A stretch of DNA of 64,000 nucleotides. Source: J051 sp040289295 (GTDB taxonomy: Bacteria; Armatimonadota; Fimbriimonadia; Fimbriimonadales; ATM1). The notes under the pieces were generated by a model. The model was not told where the DNA came from, searched no databases, and saw only the letters and a program-made list of their open reading frames with translations. The DNA is taken from contig PSLA01000010.1 of assembly GCA_040289295.1 (NCBI GenBank), positions 14,499 through 78,498 on the forward strand. The letters run 5' to 3'. This document shows, piece after piece, positions 33,678 through 43,246 of the stretch (position 1 is the first letter of the stretch; the number at the start of each line of letters is the position of its first letter). The translations under genes and the position numbers were made by a program.

Positions 33678-35152
33678 CCTCTTTCATCGCGTTTCTCGCC
33701 GCGATGCCCGTCGCCATCGAGGCGCGAATCCTCTGGGTGGATCTGTCAGCCAACCTGCCATGGACGCTCGACCGCGGGCAGGTTGCCGAGTTTTGCGAGA
33801 AAGCGGCAAGCGTCGGATTCAACGAACTCATTGTTGACGTGAAGTCCATCAACGGCAAGCGCCTCTTTGGCCCGCCAGGCGAGGAACGGCTCCGCGAGTT
33901 TCGCGGCTTCGACATTCCGGAGGACTACGACCTCCTCACCGTTTTCGCCGATGAAGGGCACAAGCATGGACTGCGTGTGAGTGCAGGGTTGAACGTCTTC
34001 AGCGAGGGCCACTCCCACTTCCCCGGCGTGGGCCTAGCCTACGAACGACCCGAGACACAAACCGTAGTCGCGGTACCGTACTACGAACTGCTCCTCAATG
34101 ACGGCTCAACTCTTAGTATCTCGGCCCAAGGAGAGCCCGCGCCGGGCGTTCTGGTTACGACCACCGACGAGTCGGGCATCGTAGTGCGCGAGGCAAACCT
34201 GCGCGTACTCGCAGCGCCTGAGGACGCCGAACGCCTCGCCTCCGTCGGCGTGCAAGAGTTTCGGTACGGCATGAGGCTCCTCCCGCAGACCGTTGCGCTG
34301 CCGAGGTCGGTCGCCGTGTTCGTAGATCCGCTCGCCCCCGGCGTGATGGAGCGGATGCTCTCGGTGGTCGAACAGGTCGCCCGCTACCCGATAGACGGCA
34401 TCGTCTTCGACCGGATGCGGTATGCCGACCTCGCGTCCGGCATGGGCCCGGCGATGCGCGCGGAGTTCGAACGCCTGTACGGCCAGGTGGCGCGCTGGCC
34501 CGAGAGCGTACTGACAGCCAATCCCGTTCCCGGTCGTGCCCCGATCATCGGCCCACGCTTCGCCGAATACATGCAGTTTAGGTCTGAAATCATTAACAGA
34601 TTCCTCGCCAAGGCGGTTGCCACCGCGAAGCGCGCGAACCCTCGGCTTACGGTTGGCTCATACGTCGGGGGCGGGTGGGAAACCTACTATGAAGTGGGTG
34701 TCAACTACGCGACGGACGAACCTACAGCCCCCTACTCCTGGGCACTCCCGGAGTACGGACTCGCCGGTTATGCCGGCTATCTCGACTACCTAATGACCGG
34801 TTGCTTCTATCCAGTCGCACGAGAGGTGGATGCGACGATTCAAGGAAGGCGTGAGCGGTTCACCGTTGAGGCGTGCGCCCGATTGGCGACGCGACTGAGC
34901 GGCGAGAGCACGCTCGTCTATCCTTCGCTGTACGGCCTCGACTGGGAGGACAACCAAGAAGGCCTGAGGAACGCAATTCGTGCCTGCCTTCGGCAGGGAG
35001 CGGGCATCATGGTCTTCGACGCCGTGTACGTCATTCGGAATGACTGGTGGAGTGTCTTCCGCGAGGAGTTCGGCGGCCGTCACGCAATAAGCCCCCATGC
35101 GCTTCCCACTTACCCACGGCGAACGCTGGCGCGCGGCGGCGTGCCAAGATAA
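33674..35152 (+). CDS. Family 10 glycosylhydrolase-like protein (GHL10-type)
   Basis: 492 residues with a short N-terminal hydrophobic segment (SFIAFLAAMPVAIEA) that may be a signal. The barrel start ILWVDLSANLPWTLDRGQVA, CEKAASVGFNELIVDVKSIN, GIVFDRMRYAD and ANPRLTVGSYVGGGWETYY recall the DUF187/GHL10 group, putative glycoside hydrolases of about 450 residues that act outside the cytoplasm. The substrate is unknown. The start overlaps the translin stop (ATGA); DUF6941 follows after 6 bases. Confidence 0.75.
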   Translation: MTSFIAFLAAMPVAIEARILWVDLSANLPWTLDRGQVAEFCEKAASVGFNELIVDVKSINGKRLFGPPGEERLREFRGFDIPEDYDLLTVFADEGHKHGLRVSAGLNVFSEGHSHFPGVGLAYERPETQTVVAVPYYELLLNDGSTLSISAQGEPAPGVLVTTTDESGIVVREANLRVLAAPEDAERLASVGVQEFRYGMRLLPQTVALPRSVAVFVDPLAPGVMERMLSVVEQVARYPIDGIVFDRMRYADLASGMGPAMRAEFERLYGQVARWPESVLTANPVPGRAPIIGPRFAEYMQFRSEIINRFLAKAVATAKRANPRLTVGSYVGGGWETYYEVGVNYATDEPTAPYSWALPEYGLAGYAGYLDYLMTGCFYPVAREVDATIQGRRERFTVEACARLATRLSGESTLVYPSLYGLDWEDNQEGLRNAIRACLRQGAGIMVFDAVYVIRNDWWSVFREEFGGRHAISPHALPTYPRRTLARGGVPR

Positions 35153-35158
35153 GGCCGA

Positions 35159-35605
35159 ATGAAAGTCACGTTGGCCAAGTTTTGCGATTACGCGTGCGTG
35201 GTGGATGGGGGTAAGCACGCTCTTATCGGCATCTTCGACACGATCGGGGGACAACAGTTCCCTCTTGTGCATCCGACGTTGTACGTGTGCATCGAGTTAG
35301 AGTTCGAGCCGCACGAGGCAAACACGCAACGCAACGTGCACCTTGTGCTGATAGACGAAGATGGCAAGGAAGTTATCGGCGTGCACGGGCAAATCTACGT
35401 TCCGGCGCCAGAGGACGCTCGACCAGTTACGATGTGGCACACGTTCCGTTTCGACGGCCTTCGATTCGAGAAGCCCGGACGGTACCGCTTGGACATTTTG
35501 CACGAGGAAGAGCCGATCGGAGAGTCGAGGTTGTTTCTCGTTCAAGGTCCCCGCCCACAGTGGTCGCATCCGCAGCCACCGCCGTCCCCATCAACCGAAC
35601 AGTAG
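35159..35605 (+). CDS. DUF6941 family protein
   Basis: 148 residues. The N-terminus (KVTLAKFCDYACVVDGGKHA then LIGIFDTI) and the FRFDGLRFEKPGRYRLDILH C-terminal strand match the small DUF6941 family of unknown function, predicted as a beta-sandwich. The last 20 residues are Pro-rich. It closely follows the GHL10-like gene and precedes ftsY by 66 bases. Confidence 0.78.
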   Translation: MKVTLAKFCDYACVVDGGKHALIGIFDTIGGQQFPLVHPTLYVCIELEFEPHEANTQRNVHLVLIDEDGKEVIGVHGQIYVPAPEDARPVTMWHTFRFDGLRFEKPGRYRLDILHEEEPIGESRLFLVQGPRPQWSHPQPPPSPSTEQ

Positions 35606-35671
35606 CGCTCCAAAGCGCAATGCCCGATTCGTCTCAAGCGGCTTGCGGCCTATTTGGTAACCTTGCACCGC

Positions 35672-36553
35672 ATGAAGGTGGGTCTGTTTAAGGGAATACG
35701 CGAGCGCATCGGCGGCCTCTTCTCTCGAACGCGAATTGATGAAGCGCTGTTCGAAGAGCTCGATGAGGCGCTCATCGAAGCGGACGTGCCCGTAGCTCAA
35801 GTCGAAGAGGTGTTGCAGAGCCTGCGAAACGACGTGAAGAAGCAGCGCATCGAAGACCCGCAGGCGGCAAAGCAGCGTCTGGCCCAGATTATTGCGGACA
35901 GGCTTCGAGACGCGGCAGCCCCCATCTCGCGTGCCGAGGACCCGCCGACTGTTTATCTATTCCTCGGCGTGAATGGATCGGGGAAAACAACCACGATCGC
36001 CAAACTCGCCCATCGTCTCGTCGCTGCCGGAGAGAGCGTGCTCGTCGCGGCTGCGGATACCTTCCGCGCCGCTGCGATCGAGCAACTTGAGACCTGGGCG
36101 GAGCGAGTCGGGGCGTCCATTGTGCGGAGCCAACCAGGTGCTGACCCGGGGGCGGTCGTTTTCGACACGATTACTGCAGCGAGGGCACGAGGCATCGGCT
36201 TTGTACTCGCCGACACCGCCGGTAGGCAGCATACGCGAGCTAACCTGATGCGGGAACTCGCAAAAGTCGTCGCCGTCGCAACGAAGGCGCTTGGCAGAAA
36301 GCCCGATGAGGTGCTGCTCGTGATTGACGGAAACACGGGACAGAACGCCATCCGCCAAGCCGAGCAGTTTGCCAAGGTCGCAGGCGTAACCGGTGTCGTT
36401 GTAACAAAGTTGGACGGCACTCCGCGCGGCGGGGCGATCCTGGGCATCAGGCAACAACTCGGCCTGCCTGTGAAACTCGTCGGCGTCGGCGAGCAACCGG
36501 AAGACCTGGAAGAGTTCGACCCGGACGCGTTCGCCCGGGAGATTGTGGGATGA
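35672..36553 (+). CDS. ftsY: Signal recognition particle receptor FtsY
   Basis: 293 residues from ATG 35672 (MKVGLFKGIRERI). NG domains are complete: N-domain helices, G1 VNGSGKTTTIAKLA, AADTFRAAAIEQL, DTAGRQ, TKLDGTPRGGA and VGVGEQPEDLEEFDP at the end. The acidic A domain of E. coli FtsY is absent, as in many bacteria. FtsY docks SRP-bound ribosomes at the membrane. In G1 the usual GVNGxGKTT is conserved as GVNGSGKTT. It overlaps the following lipoprotein gene by 4 bases. Confidence 0.96.
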   Translation: MKVGLFKGIRERIGGLFSRTRIDEALFEELDEALIEADVPVAQVEEVLQSLRNDVKKQRIEDPQAAKQRLAQIIADRLRDAAAPISRAEDPPTVYLFLGVNGSGKTTTIAKLAHRLVAAGESVLVAAADTFRAAAIEQLETWAERVGASIVRSQPGADPGAVVFDTITAARARGIGFVLADTAGRQHTRANLMRELAKVVAVATKALGRKPDEVLLVIDGNTGQNAIRQAEQFAKVAGVTGVVVTKLDGTPRGGAILGIRQQLGLPVKLVGVGEQPEDLEEFDPDAFAREIVG

Positions 36554-37437
36554 GGATAGTCGTCGCCCTGGCGCTTGCGTGCCTGACGGGGTGCGGCAAG
36601 GATGAGGTGCCAGAACCCACCTATGCGCTGCTGATGCCAGAAAGCGACTCATCGTGGGCACGTGAGATCGAGGCGGGGTTCTCCGCCGCAGCTAAGCAAT
36701 TCTTCATGAAGACGAAGACGGTCCGCTACTCAAACGAGGATCCGGAGAGCATCGCCGAGAAGGTCGGCGACCTCGACGGAGGCCCAGTCGTGGTTGTAAC
36801 GCTCTCCTCCGATGACGCCGAGCAACTCGCTGCCTCGCTGACAGCGCGCAAGGTGCGCTACGTTCTCATCGGCCCCGACGACCTTGCGGGCTCGCGCGCA
36901 GCGCACGTCTCCGGCGCGGCTTGGAACCTCGCCTACCAATGGAAGATTCGCTGGAACCAGATGAATCCTCGGCCGAGAAACGTGTTGCTGCTATTCGGAG
37001 ACGTACCGCTTCCGAAAAACGACATCGTAAGCGCGTTCTACAGGCGCTCAAACGACTGGACTGAATACAGGCTCCGCGTGCGAAATGTGCACGATGCGAA
37101 AGACGAAGACACCGATTGGGCGGAGACGATCCTCGCCGTGGGAGAGGACGCGGTCCGCAAGTGTCTCTCCATCGAAGGGCAATCCTTCGTGCCCGTGGAT
37201 GGTTCCGCCACCGCACTGCAGGCGGTCAAGTCCGGTCTTGTCGAGCGAGCATACGTTCCCAACTACTTTCAGTTTGGCTATCGCGCAGCCCGGCTGGCGC
37301 GTGACGCGTTCTTAGACGTCCTCTTTAGTCCGGTGTCGCTCCAAATCCCGTTCGAGGAGGTGGACCCCGAGTACCTGCCGATGTTCCTCAAGAAGCGGCA
37401 CGACATCCCATCGATCGGCGACGCCCAAACAAAATAA
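36550..37437 (+). CDS. Lipoprotein with periplasmic sugar-binding-like fold
   Basis: 295 residues. The N-terminus is a lipoprotein signal (MRIVVALALACLTGCGKD, Cys near 15). The body resembles type I periplasmic binding proteins: YALLMPESDSSWAREIEAGF at the first strand-helix, a VVVVTLSSDDAEQLAASL segment, and a second half with SATALQAVKSGL and YFQFGYRAARLARDAFL as in ribose-binding proteins. No transporter genes are adjacent, so it may be a sensor or orphan binding protein. It is coupled to ftsY by a 4-base overlap. Confidence 0.72.
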   Translation: MRIVVALALACLTGCGKDEVPEPTYALLMPESDSSWAREIEAGFSAAAKQFFMKTKTVRYSNEDPESIAEKVGDLDGGPVVVVTLSSDDAEQLAASLTARKVRYVLIGPDDLAGSRAAHVSGAAWNLAYQWKIRWNQMNPRPRNVLLLFGDVPLPKNDIVSAFYRRSNDWTEYRLRVRNVHDAKDEDTDWAETILAVGEDAVRKCLSIEGQSFVPVDGSATALQAVKSGLVERAYVPNYFQFGYRAARLARDAFLDVLFSPVSLQIPFEEVDPEYLPMFLKKRHDIPSIGDAQTK

Positions 37438-37443
37438 TGGCCG

Positions 37444-37737
37444 ATGCCCACAGTCGCGCACGTTGGTCTCCTGTTGCTTACGCTCGACTTGCCCGCTTGC
37501 AATTCGCTCAAGGACAAGCGGCGCGTTCTCTCGAGCTTGCTAAGCCGCATCCGACGAGAGATGCACATCAGCGCGGCTGAAGTCGGACTGCACGATCGCC
37601 ACCGCTCCTCGGTGGTCGCCTTCGCCCTGTTGAGCGGGGCGCGGGCGCAGGTGGAGCGTCTGCGCGATCGGATCGAGCGCTTCGTGGAGGGCGAGCCCCG
37701 CCTCGTGGTCGTCGAGCGGGAATGGACCTGGCTTTGA
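37444..37737 (+). CDS. DUF503 (YlxP-like) protein
   Basis: 97 residues. LLLTLDLPACNSLKDKRRVL and the ending VVVEREWTWL are characteristic of DUF503/YlxP, a small conserved protein usually encoded next to infB and rbfA and suspected of a ribosome-linked role. Here it lies between a lipoprotein gene and a MutL/GlmL gene instead. Confidence 0.88.
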   Translation: MPTVAHVGLLLLTLDLPACNSLKDKRRVLSSLLSRIRREMHISAAEVGLHDRHRSSVVAFALLSGARAQVERLRDRIERFVEGEPRLVVVEREWTWL

Positions 37738-37790
37738 GGCTGGGCGTCTGCGCCATAATCCCCGCTCCCGAACGAGACGACGGTACGCCT

Positions 37791-39617
37791 ATGAACGAGA
37801 AGGACATCCTGCGCATCGTAGCCACCGACTGCGGCTCCACCACCACGAAAGCGATTCTTATTGAGCAGAACGAGCAAGGCGAATTTCGACTCGTGGCTCG
37901 TGGGGAGGCACCAACCACCGTTGAGCGCCCGTTCGAGGACGTAACGGTTGGTGTGCTCAACTCTGTTCACGAACTGGAGGAGATCACGGAAGCCCGCCTC
38001 GGAAAACGAAGGACGCTTATCAAAGACGGCAGGGTGTATAGGCTGCGCAAAAACGGAAAGGTGGTCGCTGAGAGGGTTGACCCAAGCGAAGCGGCGGACC
38101 TGTACCTGAGCACCTCGTCCGCAGGTGGAGGGCTGCAGATGATGGTCGCCGGCGTAGTCAAGGCGATGAGCGCCGAGTCAGCCGAGCGCGCGGCGCTCGG
38201 AGCCGGGGCGATCCTAATGGATACGCTCGCAATTGACGACGGGCGAAAGGAACACGAACGCGTGCAGCGCCTTCGCGCGCTTCGACCTGACATCATCCTC
38301 ATGTCCGGCGGAACCGACGGCGGCACGCGCGACCACCTTGTGAACATGGCCGAGGTGATCCGGCGCGCTGACCCCAAGCCGCGCTTCGGTGACATGAGGC
38401 TGCCGGTCATTTTCGCCGGAAACAAAGACGCGCGCGGCGACGTTAGCGTCGCAATCGGGGACCAAATCGAACTTCACATCGTTGACAACATCCGCCCGTC
38501 CCTCGACCGCGAGGTGCTGGGCCCGGCGAGAGAGGAGATTCACGAACTGTTCCTTGAGCACGTCATGCAGCAGGCTCCAGGCTACAACAAGCTGCTTGAA
38601 TGGACGAGCGAAGAGATCGTGGCCACGCCAAACGCGGTGGGCAAGCTGATGCAGAGCTATGCGCGCGAAAAAGGCATCAACGTGCTCGGAGTTGACATCG
38701 GCGGCGCAACGACCGATATCTTCTCCGTCTTCCAAGGGATTTACAACCGCACCGTCTCCGCCAACCTTGGCATGTCCTACTCCATTTGCAACGTGCTGAA
38801 GGAGGCGGGAACCGAGAACATCGCGCGCTGGCTGCCGTTCGAGATTGACCTTTTTGAACTGCGCAATCGCCTGCGGAACAAGATGATCCGTCCGACGACG
38901 ATTCCGCAGACGTACGAAGACCTCCTCATCGAGCAGGCGGTCGCGCGCGAGGCGCTTCGCCTCGCGCTCCAGCACCACAAAACGCTCGCAAGGGGCCTTA
39001 TCGGCGTTCAGCAGCAGCGAGACATCGGAGACGCGCTCGACCAGGCTGCATCCGGCCAGACGCTCGTCAACATGATGGACCTCGATGTAGTCATCGGCTC
39101 GGGCGGCGTGCTCAGTCACGCGCCGGATCGGCGCCAGTCCGCGCTGATGATGATTGATGCGTATCAGCCAGAGGGCGTCACGCTCATAACCGTGGACTCG
39201 ATCTTCATGATGCCGCATTTGGGAGTTCTGAGTGAGCATATGCCGCACGCCGCTGCGGAGGTGTTCGACCGCGACTGCCTCATCCGAATCGGCACGCTGG
39301 TCGCCCCCGTCGGCACCGCCAAAGAGGGAGAACCATGCCTCAAGGTGTCGGGCGCGATCAACGAGACGCTGACCTTCGGAGAGATACGGCTGATCCCGCT
39401 CGGCCTCGGCGAGACCGCCGAAGTCACCCTCGACCCCGCAAAGGGCTTCGACGTCGGCGCGGGCAAGGGCAAGCGCGTAACCGCGACGCTCGAAGGAGGC
39501 GTCGGTGGCCTGTTCATTGACTGCCGCGGGCGGCCGCTTGCGATCCCCGAGAGCCCCGAACGCCGGCAGCAGTGGGTGCGCAGGACGCTCTCGAACGTTG
39601 GGCTAAAGGCTGAGTAG
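37791..39617 (+). CDS. MutL/GlmL-type reactivating ATPase of a B12-dependent mutase
   Basis: 608 residues from ATG 37791. The actin-like ATPase opens with IVATDCGSTTTKAILIEQ; LMSGGTDGGTRDHL, VLGVDIGGATTDIFSVF and DVVIGSGGVLSH are typical of the MutL family. GlmL/MutL proteins reactivate adenosylcobalamin enzymes such as glutamate mutase or the ornithine/lysine 5,6-aminomutases. No mutase subunit genes are adjacent, so its client must be elsewhere or the gene is an orphan. The name is distinct from mismatch-repair MutL. Confidence 0.88.
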   Translation: MNEKDILRIVATDCGSTTTKAILIEQNEQGEFRLVARGEAPTTVERPFEDVTVGVLNSVHELEEITEARLGKRRTLIKDGRVYRLRKNGKVVAERVDPSEAADLYLSTSSAGGGLQMMVAGVVKAMSAESAERAALGAGAILMDTLAIDDGRKEHERVQRLRALRPDIILMSGGTDGGTRDHLVNMAEVIRRADPKPRFGDMRLPVIFAGNKDARGDVSVAIGDQIELHIVDNIRPSLDREVLGPAREEIHELFLEHVMQQAPGYNKLLEWTSEEIVATPNAVGKLMQSYAREKGINVLGVDIGGATTDIFSVFQGIYNRTVSANLGMSYSICNVLKEAGTENIARWLPFEIDLFELRNRLRNKMIRPTTIPQTYEDLLIEQAVAREALRLALQHHKTLARGLIGVQQQRDIGDALDQAASGQTLVNMMDLDVVIGSGGVLSHAPDRRQSALMMIDAYQPEGVTLITVDSIFMMPHLGVLSEHMPHAAAEVFDRDCLIRIGTLVAPVGTAKEGEPCLKVSGAINETLTFGEIRLIPLGLGETAEVTLDPAKGFDVGAGKGKRVTATLEGGVGGLFIDCRGRPLAIPESPERRQQWVRRTLSNVGLKAE

Positions 39618-39989
39618 CGGTGGCCTCAACGCCGTGAACGGCGCCTCAAGAGTTGTGCGTCTTCCCCGACGCCAGTATCAGCTCAAGCCCCACTCCCGCT
39701 GTTCCCCGGAACGCAAAACGCCATACGTTCGTCGTTGCGCGGCACCAGCACCTGAACCATCACTGGCGCAGCCATGGCAAGGGTCGTGGGCCGGTGGTGT
39801 TGTTTTTGGTGTTCGGTTGTTTTTGGTGTTCGCGAGACGCTCACGCTCCCTGGAATTCTCGAAAACAGGGAGGGCGAGCGTCCCTGCGAGCCGTTCTTTC
39901 CCGTGAGCCGTTCTTTCCCGCGAGACCAATCGAGAGGCTCACACCTGCTCCTATGCACCGAACTCGGGCGAGGGCTATATGCGAAGCGC
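39618..39989. repeat. Intergenic gap with inverted family B pair
   Basis: Bases 39826-39851 (GTTCGCGAGACGCTCACG, CTCCCT) are followed at about 39865-39892 by an inverse unit (AGGGAGGGCGAGCGTCCCTG), and CCGTTCTTTCCCG is repeated nearby. A short direct repeat of TTTTTGGTGTTCG also occurs at about 39802-39832. No gene is seen in these 372 bases. Confidence 0.65.
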
Positions 39990-40268
39990 CTACGCCAACA
40001 GGTTGATCTCGCGAGCGAGCGACGTGTCGCGTGACGTGACGCCTCCCTCGCTGTGAGTATACAGCGACACGCGCACCTTGCCGTAGGCCAGCATAATGTC
40101 CGGGTGGTGGTCGTGCTTCTCGGCAAGGTAGGCGCACACCTGTGCAAAGAGCGCCGCGCGCGCGTACGCTTCGAACTCGAAGACCTTGGTGATGGCTACG
40201 CCCTCAACCGTCCAGCCGTCAAGTCCCTGCAGTTGCTCCGCCAGTTCCTGCTCCGTCAATTTCGCCAC
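39990..40268 (-). CDS. 4a-hydroxytetrahydrobiopterin dehydratase (PCD/DCoH)
   Basis: 92 residues, normal length. The active-site motif EKHDHHPDI (His52, His54, His55) matches the family's [EKH]xxH[HN]P pattern. The enzyme dehydrates 4a-hydroxy-pterins; in bacteria without aromatic hydroxylases it may support molybdopterin or folate metabolism. No phenylalanine hydroxylase is nearby. Confidence 0.92.
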   Translation of the reverse strand: MAKLTEQELAEQLQGLDGWTVEGVAITKVFEFEAYARAALFAQVCAYLAEKHDHHPDIMLAYGKVRVSLYTHSEGGVTSRDTSLAREINLLA

Positions 40269-40325
40269 GTGCCGTTTATACCGCGCAACGCCTCGACTGC
40301 GCGTGCTACGATAGACTCCAACGCC

Positions 40326-40991
40326 ATGCAGGTATTCGCCGGCTTCTTAACCATGGAGGACGTCTCGACGGCGGGGATCGTGCTGCTGAAGCTCGGGTTC
40401 GGCGCCGTCCTGGGCGGGGCGATTGGCTGGGAGCGGGAGTTAAGCGGCAGACCCGCCGGAACCCGCACGCACATGCTCGTGGTGGTGGGCGTGATCCTGT
40501 TCTCTGAGACCAGCAGGCTCTTCCCCTCCCAAGACCCCAGCCGCATCGCGGCTCAGATCGTAACCGGCATCGGATTCCTTGGCGCGGGCACGATTCTGCG
40601 CATGGGGACGCAGATTCGCGGCCTCACCACCGCGGCGAGCATCTGGGCAGCAGCCGCGATCGGCATGGCGGTCAGCGTCGGCGGCGCACTGCTCATCGTC
40701 GCTCCCGTGGCGACGATCTTGACGATTCTCACGCTGACCGTGGTGGAGAGGGTCGAGGAGCGCTTCGCTCGCAAGGGGGTGCGAAAGTTGCAAATCACGC
40801 TTGCGGCTCTCGCAAGCACACCCCAGGTAACCGACGCAATCCTGCGCATGGCACCGGACCTGCGTAACGTCTCGTTCAGCAGAATCGGGAATCATGTTGT
40901 TGCGACGTTTCGCGTATCGGATGCGCCAGAGGACTTGCCGTTGCGCCTTGCGGAATTAGAGAGCCTGGAGTCGGCGCGCTGGGTGGACTAA
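40326..40991 (+). CDS. MgtC/SapB family membrane protein
   Basis: 221 residues from ATG 40326. The N-terminal 130 residues hold four or five helices with MgtC marks: GGAIGWERELSGRPAGTRTH and GIGFLGAGTILRMGTQIRGL, then TTAASIWAAAAIGMA. A C-terminal ACT-like domain follows. Members affect growth at low magnesium and F-ATPase activity in pathogens; here the role is unknown. The stop overlaps the convergent TPR glycosyltransferase gene by 4 bases. Confidence 0.9.
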   Translation: MQVFAGFLTMEDVSTAGIVLLKLGFGAVLGGAIGWERELSGRPAGTRTHMLVVVGVILFSETSRLFPSQDPSRIAAQIVTGIGFLGAGTILRMGTQIRGLTTAASIWAAAAIGMAVSVGGALLIVAPVATILTILTLTVVERVEERFARKGVRKLQITLAALASTPQVTDAILRMAPDLRNVSFSRIGNHVVATFRVSDAPEDLPLRLAELESLESARWVD

Positions 40992-43196
40992 CCCTGCTGC
41001 ATGCGGAACGGCTTGCCTTGCTGATACAGCTCCAGACGCTCGCGGAACGCTCCTGCCTGCGCGGGCGGNNNNNNNNNNNNNNNNNNNNNNNNNNNNNNNN
41101 NNNNNTATGTCGAGTAGCTGCGGTTGAGTTTGCTCATCACCGTTGATCCGCCGTACGATCTTCAGGCCGACGTCAGCGTCGCGCGCAGCGTCATCGGGCG
41201 CCGTCGCGAGCAGCCAGAGGAGCGAGTAAGTCAGACCCGGGTTGTTGGGCCACCGCTCTACGGCAGGCTCCAGAGTTCGACGCGCCTCAACATAGCGACC
41301 AGCGGCAACTAAGGCGCGAGCCAGCTTGCCGTATAGGCCTTCGTTCTCCGAATTTTCCGCGAGGGCAACCTTGTAGTGCCGAATGGCGTCTTCAAACTTG
41401 TTTTGTATCATCGCCTGATCCCCCGCCTCCTCTGGAGATGCAGGAGGTGGAGGCATCGCCGCAAGCAGTTGCTCTCGCAGGTTCTTGAGGGCGGTGTAGT
41501 CCGGCAACTCTTCGATCGCACGGTCGATGAGCGGTATCGCCTCGGCTGCCCGGCCGGACTCGGCGAGCAGCTGGCACACCTTAACGAGCAATTCGGTGTC
41601 CTTTGGCCATTGCTGCAGCGCTTCTTTGAGCAGCGCGATCGCCCCCTCGACTTGGCCGGCGTCACCAAGGCGGATCGCGATGTTCTTGAGCGCCATGCTA
41701 CGCATGTAGCGATCCGCCTCGCCCCACCGGCCGGCGTTGTCGGGAACGGGCGCAGCCGCCTTCCGCAGGAGTTCCATTCCCTTTTCCTCTTCGCCCGCGT
41801 CGGCGTACGCGTCCCCGAGATTCAACAACACCTGACGGTTATCCGGGAAAAACCGGCTGACGCTCACCCAAAGAGCCACAGAGTCCTTCCAGTTGGGAAT
41901 CAGAACCCTTGTACCGTACGCGAGACCCGCGCAGAGACCTCCGGCGGCCGCAAACGCGATCGCACGCTGCGAGTCGGGCGAATCGCGCTCGAACTTCGCG
42001 ACGGCGAGGGCGAACAGCGCCGTGAGCGGCAACGTGGCAAGGTACGTGTATCGATCGGCGGCGAGGTAGGTTCCAAGCGGCACAATGCCGCTAACCGGTG
42101 CCAACAGGAAGACCATCGCGAACCAGGAGACGGTGAACCAAGGAGCGCGCTTGCGCAGAACGAGAGCGGCAATCGTTCCCGCGATCGCCAACACGTACGC
42201 TGGCAGAAAGATGGGGCTGAAGAGCGAGACCTCTCGCGGAACCGGAACGTACGCCACGAGGTTCAGCGGCAGAAAGGATTTCATCACGGAGAACCACAGC
42301 GAGTACGCCGCTATGCCCGGCCGGATGTCTTGGAACAAGTCCGGGTCGGAGACGGAAATCAATTTCGGCATGCCCAGCGCAGCATTCAACGTCTTCATGA
42401 ACCCGAGCGCAAGATACAGGCCCACGCCAAGCCAAACGACCTTCTCGATGAGAATTCTTCCGACGACGCCTTTTGGCGCCCTCTCGAAGCGCCGGAGCGG
42501 ATACCAATCGAGCAGGAGAAGCACCAGCGGCAGCGGCAGCACGTACGCCTTTGCCAGCAACGCCACGGCGTAGAGCAGGAGCGCAAGGGCGTGCCAGCCG
42601 ATGCGCTCGCTCTCGCCGCGATACGCTTGCAGGTATGCCAGTACGCTCAAAAACGCGAAGAAAGCTCCAACGAGGTTGTTCCGAGCCGATGCCCACGCAA
42701 CAATCTCCACGCGCAAGGGATGCAATGCGAACACCAACGCACCGAACGCGCAAGCGATGAGCGGCAGCCGATTCCCGCTGCGACCACGTCCAGCAATGGC
42801 GAACAGGCTGAGGAGGATGAAAAAGAAAAGCAGCGCATTCACACTGTGCAGAGTGACGTTTGTGAGGTGCACTTGCCTGCTGGTAAGATTGCCTGCCAGC
42901 CAGATGTCCACGGCAACCGTTAGCCAGCTCACGGGCGTGTAGACGCCCACGTGGTAAGCGGTGAACATCCACTTTAGGCTCTCCACGTTCAGCCCGGGCG
43001 TCCCATCGGGCTTTTCGAACAGGCGAAGGTTCTGCTCGTTGTACACGAAGTTCGGCATGTCGTCGAAGTTGACGAACTCGCCGTTCACAGCGGGGTAGAA
43101 TGCGACAAAGGTTAGGAGCGCAACCGCCAAGGCGACTGCCCAAGTCATTAGCCGGGACGGGACGGCTGCTCGGTTCAGGTCTCGGGCTGCGTCCAT
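40988..43196 (-). CDS. TMTC-like membrane glycosyltransferase with C-terminal TPR repeats, gapped
   Basis: About 735 residues. The N-terminal half has about ten membrane helices; FVNFDDMPNFVYNEQ (the FDD motif), VSWLTVAVDIWLAG then TSRQVHLTNVTLHS, LHPLRVEIVAWASARNNLVG and LAADRYTYLATLPL are hallmarks of the O-mannosyltransferase-type TMTC family. The C-terminal 280 residues are TPR repeats (NLGDAYADAGEEEKGMELL). A 37-base N run at 41069-41105 interrupts the last repeat; reading on from the far side gives AFRERLELYQQGKPFRMQQG and a TAG stop at 40988. It is divergent from a DPM1-like gene, whose product would supply the lipid-linked sugar. A role in protein glycosylation is inferred. Confidence 0.8.
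41069..41105. other. Assembly gap of 37 N in the TPR gene
   Basis: Undetermined bases near the 3' end of the TMTC-like gene. Confidence 0.99.
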
Positions 43197-43246
43197 AGAG
43201 GGTGTATCGGCGTCTGACGGTCCTGCCGGAGCGGGAAGTCTACCTC

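Noticed and set aside
41376..42923. 515-codon plus-strand frame opposite the TMTC-like gene
   Set aside because: Antisense shadow rich in Arg, Gln and Glu; the minus strand carries the conserved protein.
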